The notes under the pieces were generated by a model, which saw nothing but the letters and a program-made list of their open reading frames with translations, had not been told where the DNA came from and ran no database searches. The position numbers were made by a program, and so were the translations under genes. A stretch of DNA of 64,000 bases from Methylobacillus caricis (GTDB lineage: Bacteria > Pseudomonadota > Gammaproteobacteria > Burkholderiales > Methylophilaceae): NCBI RefSeq assembly GCF_020532705.1, contig NZ_JAJAVD010000001.1, positions 434,001 to 498,000 on the forward strand. The letters are read 5' to 3'. Each line of letters begins with the position of its first letter. Positions within the stretch are counted from its first letter, which is position 1. Positions 63,054 to 64,000 of this stretch are shown here, piece after piece.

Positions 63054-63071
63054 TGTAAGGCTTTGTAAGGC
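63054..63071. promoter_or_regulatory. Tandem TGTAAGGC repeats upstream of RND adaptor gene
   Basis: TGTAAGGC at 63054-63061 and again at 63064-63071, a 10-bp period typical of OmpR-type regulator sites. The rest of the 499-bp gap 62880-63378 shows the terminator above and AT-rich DNA but no gene. The site lies about 310 bp before the adaptor start. Confidence 0.35.
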
Positions 63072-63378
63072 AAGAAAGGTTGTTTCTTACCATGTTTCTG
63101 CAAAACAAGGCTGATATGATGGCATTTTTGTTTTATAACCAATTAATTTTGAATATATTTCATTCAGGCGGTTAAAAGGTTCGGATTTTTTTCACAGCCT
63201 TAAATTGCGACCATTCAATGTGAGCAAAACCAGACAGATGTAGGGTTGTGTAAATTAGTTTGCCGCAGTTTGTGTGTGCCAATTAATATTGGTCGCATCA
63301 AGAGTCGGATCCAGTTGGCAATGTGCCAATGCGGTACCGCAATTTTCATGTTCCAGTTTATGCATTGACCCTATCATT

Positions 63379-64000
63379 ATGCCTAGCCCAATTTTAAAAA
63401 CACTACGTCCTTGGCTGATCCTGCTACTTATCCTGGGTGCCGTGGGATATTCATTATGGAAGTTCCTGCCTGATTCCTCCAGCCAGGGGCGCCAGGGCCC
63501 TCCCGGGATGGCTGGCCCTCCTGGTGCGGGAGGACCAGGCGCTGGCAGGGGCGGCGGTCCAGGTGCTGGCTTTCCCGGGGGAGGCCGCCGCGGCATGTTT
63601 GGCGATAGCATGCTGGTGAGTGTCGACACCGTGAAAAAAGCACCGCTCTCAGTGCAGCTGGAAGCAGTAGGCACAGTGACGTCCCTCAATACCGTAAATG
63701 TTAACGCGCGCGTGGACGGCCAATTGAGCAAGATCCTGTTTGTTGAAGGCCAGGAAGTGAAACAGGGTGATGTGCTGGCCGAGATAGATCCCCGGCCTTA
63801 CCTGGCAGCACTGAAGCAGGCGGAAGGCATAGTCAGCCAATACACGGCGCAACTGAGAAATGCCGAGATCGACCTGGCACGCTACCAGGAACTGCGGGAA
63901 GAGGACTCGATTGCAATCCAGACCATTGATACCCAGAACGCACTGGTGCGCCAATATAGGGGCAACCTGGAAAATGCCGAAGGCCAGCTGGAGGCCGCCA
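63379..64000 (+). CDS. RND efflux periplasmic adaptor (MdtA/AcrA type), 5' part
   Basis: The frame is open from ATG 63379 to the window end (207 codons). It starts with a membrane anchor or signal (WLILLLILGAVGYSLW), then a Gly/Pro-rich stretch (about residues 35-75, QGPPGMAGPPGAGGPGAG and similar). The conserved adaptor core follows: EAVGTVTSLNTVNVNARVDG, VEGQEVKQGDVLAEIDPRPY (barrel-sandwich half) and the start of the alpha hairpin. The MdtA-like core is certain; the collagen-like linker is unusual. No clear ribosome-binding site precedes the ATG. Confidence 0.88.
   Translation, partial: MPSPILKTLRPWLILLLILGAVGYSLWKFLPDSSSQGRQGPPGMAGPPGAGGPGAGRGGGPGAGFPGGGRRGMFGDSMLVSVDTVKKAPLSVQLEAVGTVTSLNTVNVNARVDGQLSKILFVEGQEVKQGDVLAEIDPRPYLAALKQAEGIVSQYTAQLRNAEIDLARYQELREEDSIAIQTIDTQNALVRQYRGNLENAEGQLEAA

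Overview
The window most resembles a betaproteobacterial methylotroph of the Methylophilaceae, probably Methylobacillus or a close relative. The evidence is two complete mxaRSACKL-type methanol-dehydrogenase maturation operons, an NAD-linked formate dehydrogenase operon (fdsGBA-fdhD-fdsD), and typical betaproteobacterial gene orders (ftsX-ftsE-ftsY next to two M16 peptidases, rsmD, coaD and a ferredoxin; DUF971-ubiE-ubiJ-ubiB). Genes are densely packed with many 4-bp ATGA overlaps. I saw no rRNA, tRNA, CRISPR array, transposase or phage gene. The species assignment is inference.

Layout: 1-3226 holds the end of a GldA/GldG-type ABC export operon, followed by mutM. 4418-9700 is mxa operon 1. 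9818-10811 is a secreted Cys-rich repeat protein broken by a +1 frameshift. 10931-15887 (minus) holds a solute symporter and ubiquinone genes. 16083-18395 is a dynamin-like GTPase with CcoS and a 44-residue membrane protein. 18488-19348 (minus) is rpoH behind a CIRCE operator. 19827-20328 is a gap with what looks like a sigma-54-driven small RNA whose hairpin has a seven-C loop. 21535-24372 is a formate/nitrite transporter behind a sigma-54 promoter and an attenuator leader, followed by a PP2C-kinase fusion. 24886-27650 is a CpxAR-like two-component pair with a Spy/CpxP-like protein. 27785-33814 (minus) is the formate dehydrogenase operon. 34230-42528 holds a D-2-hydroxyacid dehydrogenase, serA, ETF-QO, a LysR regulator, etfBA and a ferredoxin-NADP reductase. 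42609-43224 is a 616-bp nested inverted-repeat element. 43228-51657 is the cell-division, peptidase and rsmD-coaD block. 51688-57350 holds an EamA exporter, an AraC regulator, phosphotransacetylase-acetate kinase and a MocR regulator. 57581-62879 is mxa operon 2. The window ends inside an RND-pump adaptor gene.

How the genes fit together: the mxa operons probably service periplasmic PQQ/Ca methanol dehydrogenase or a related enzyme, although no mxaF, mxaJ, mxaG or mxaI is present here. Formate dehydrogenase finishes C1 oxidation with NADH formation. SerA, a D-2-hydroxyglutarate/D-lactate-type flavoprotein, ETF and ETF-QO form a plausible chain that removes the by-product of serine synthesis and passes the electrons to ubiquinone. 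The most notable regulatory elements are the sigma-54 small-RNA locus with two upstream inverted repeats, the sigma-54 plus attenuator leader of the transporter, CIRCE at rpoH, and a triple direct repeat between the response regulator and the Spy-like gene.
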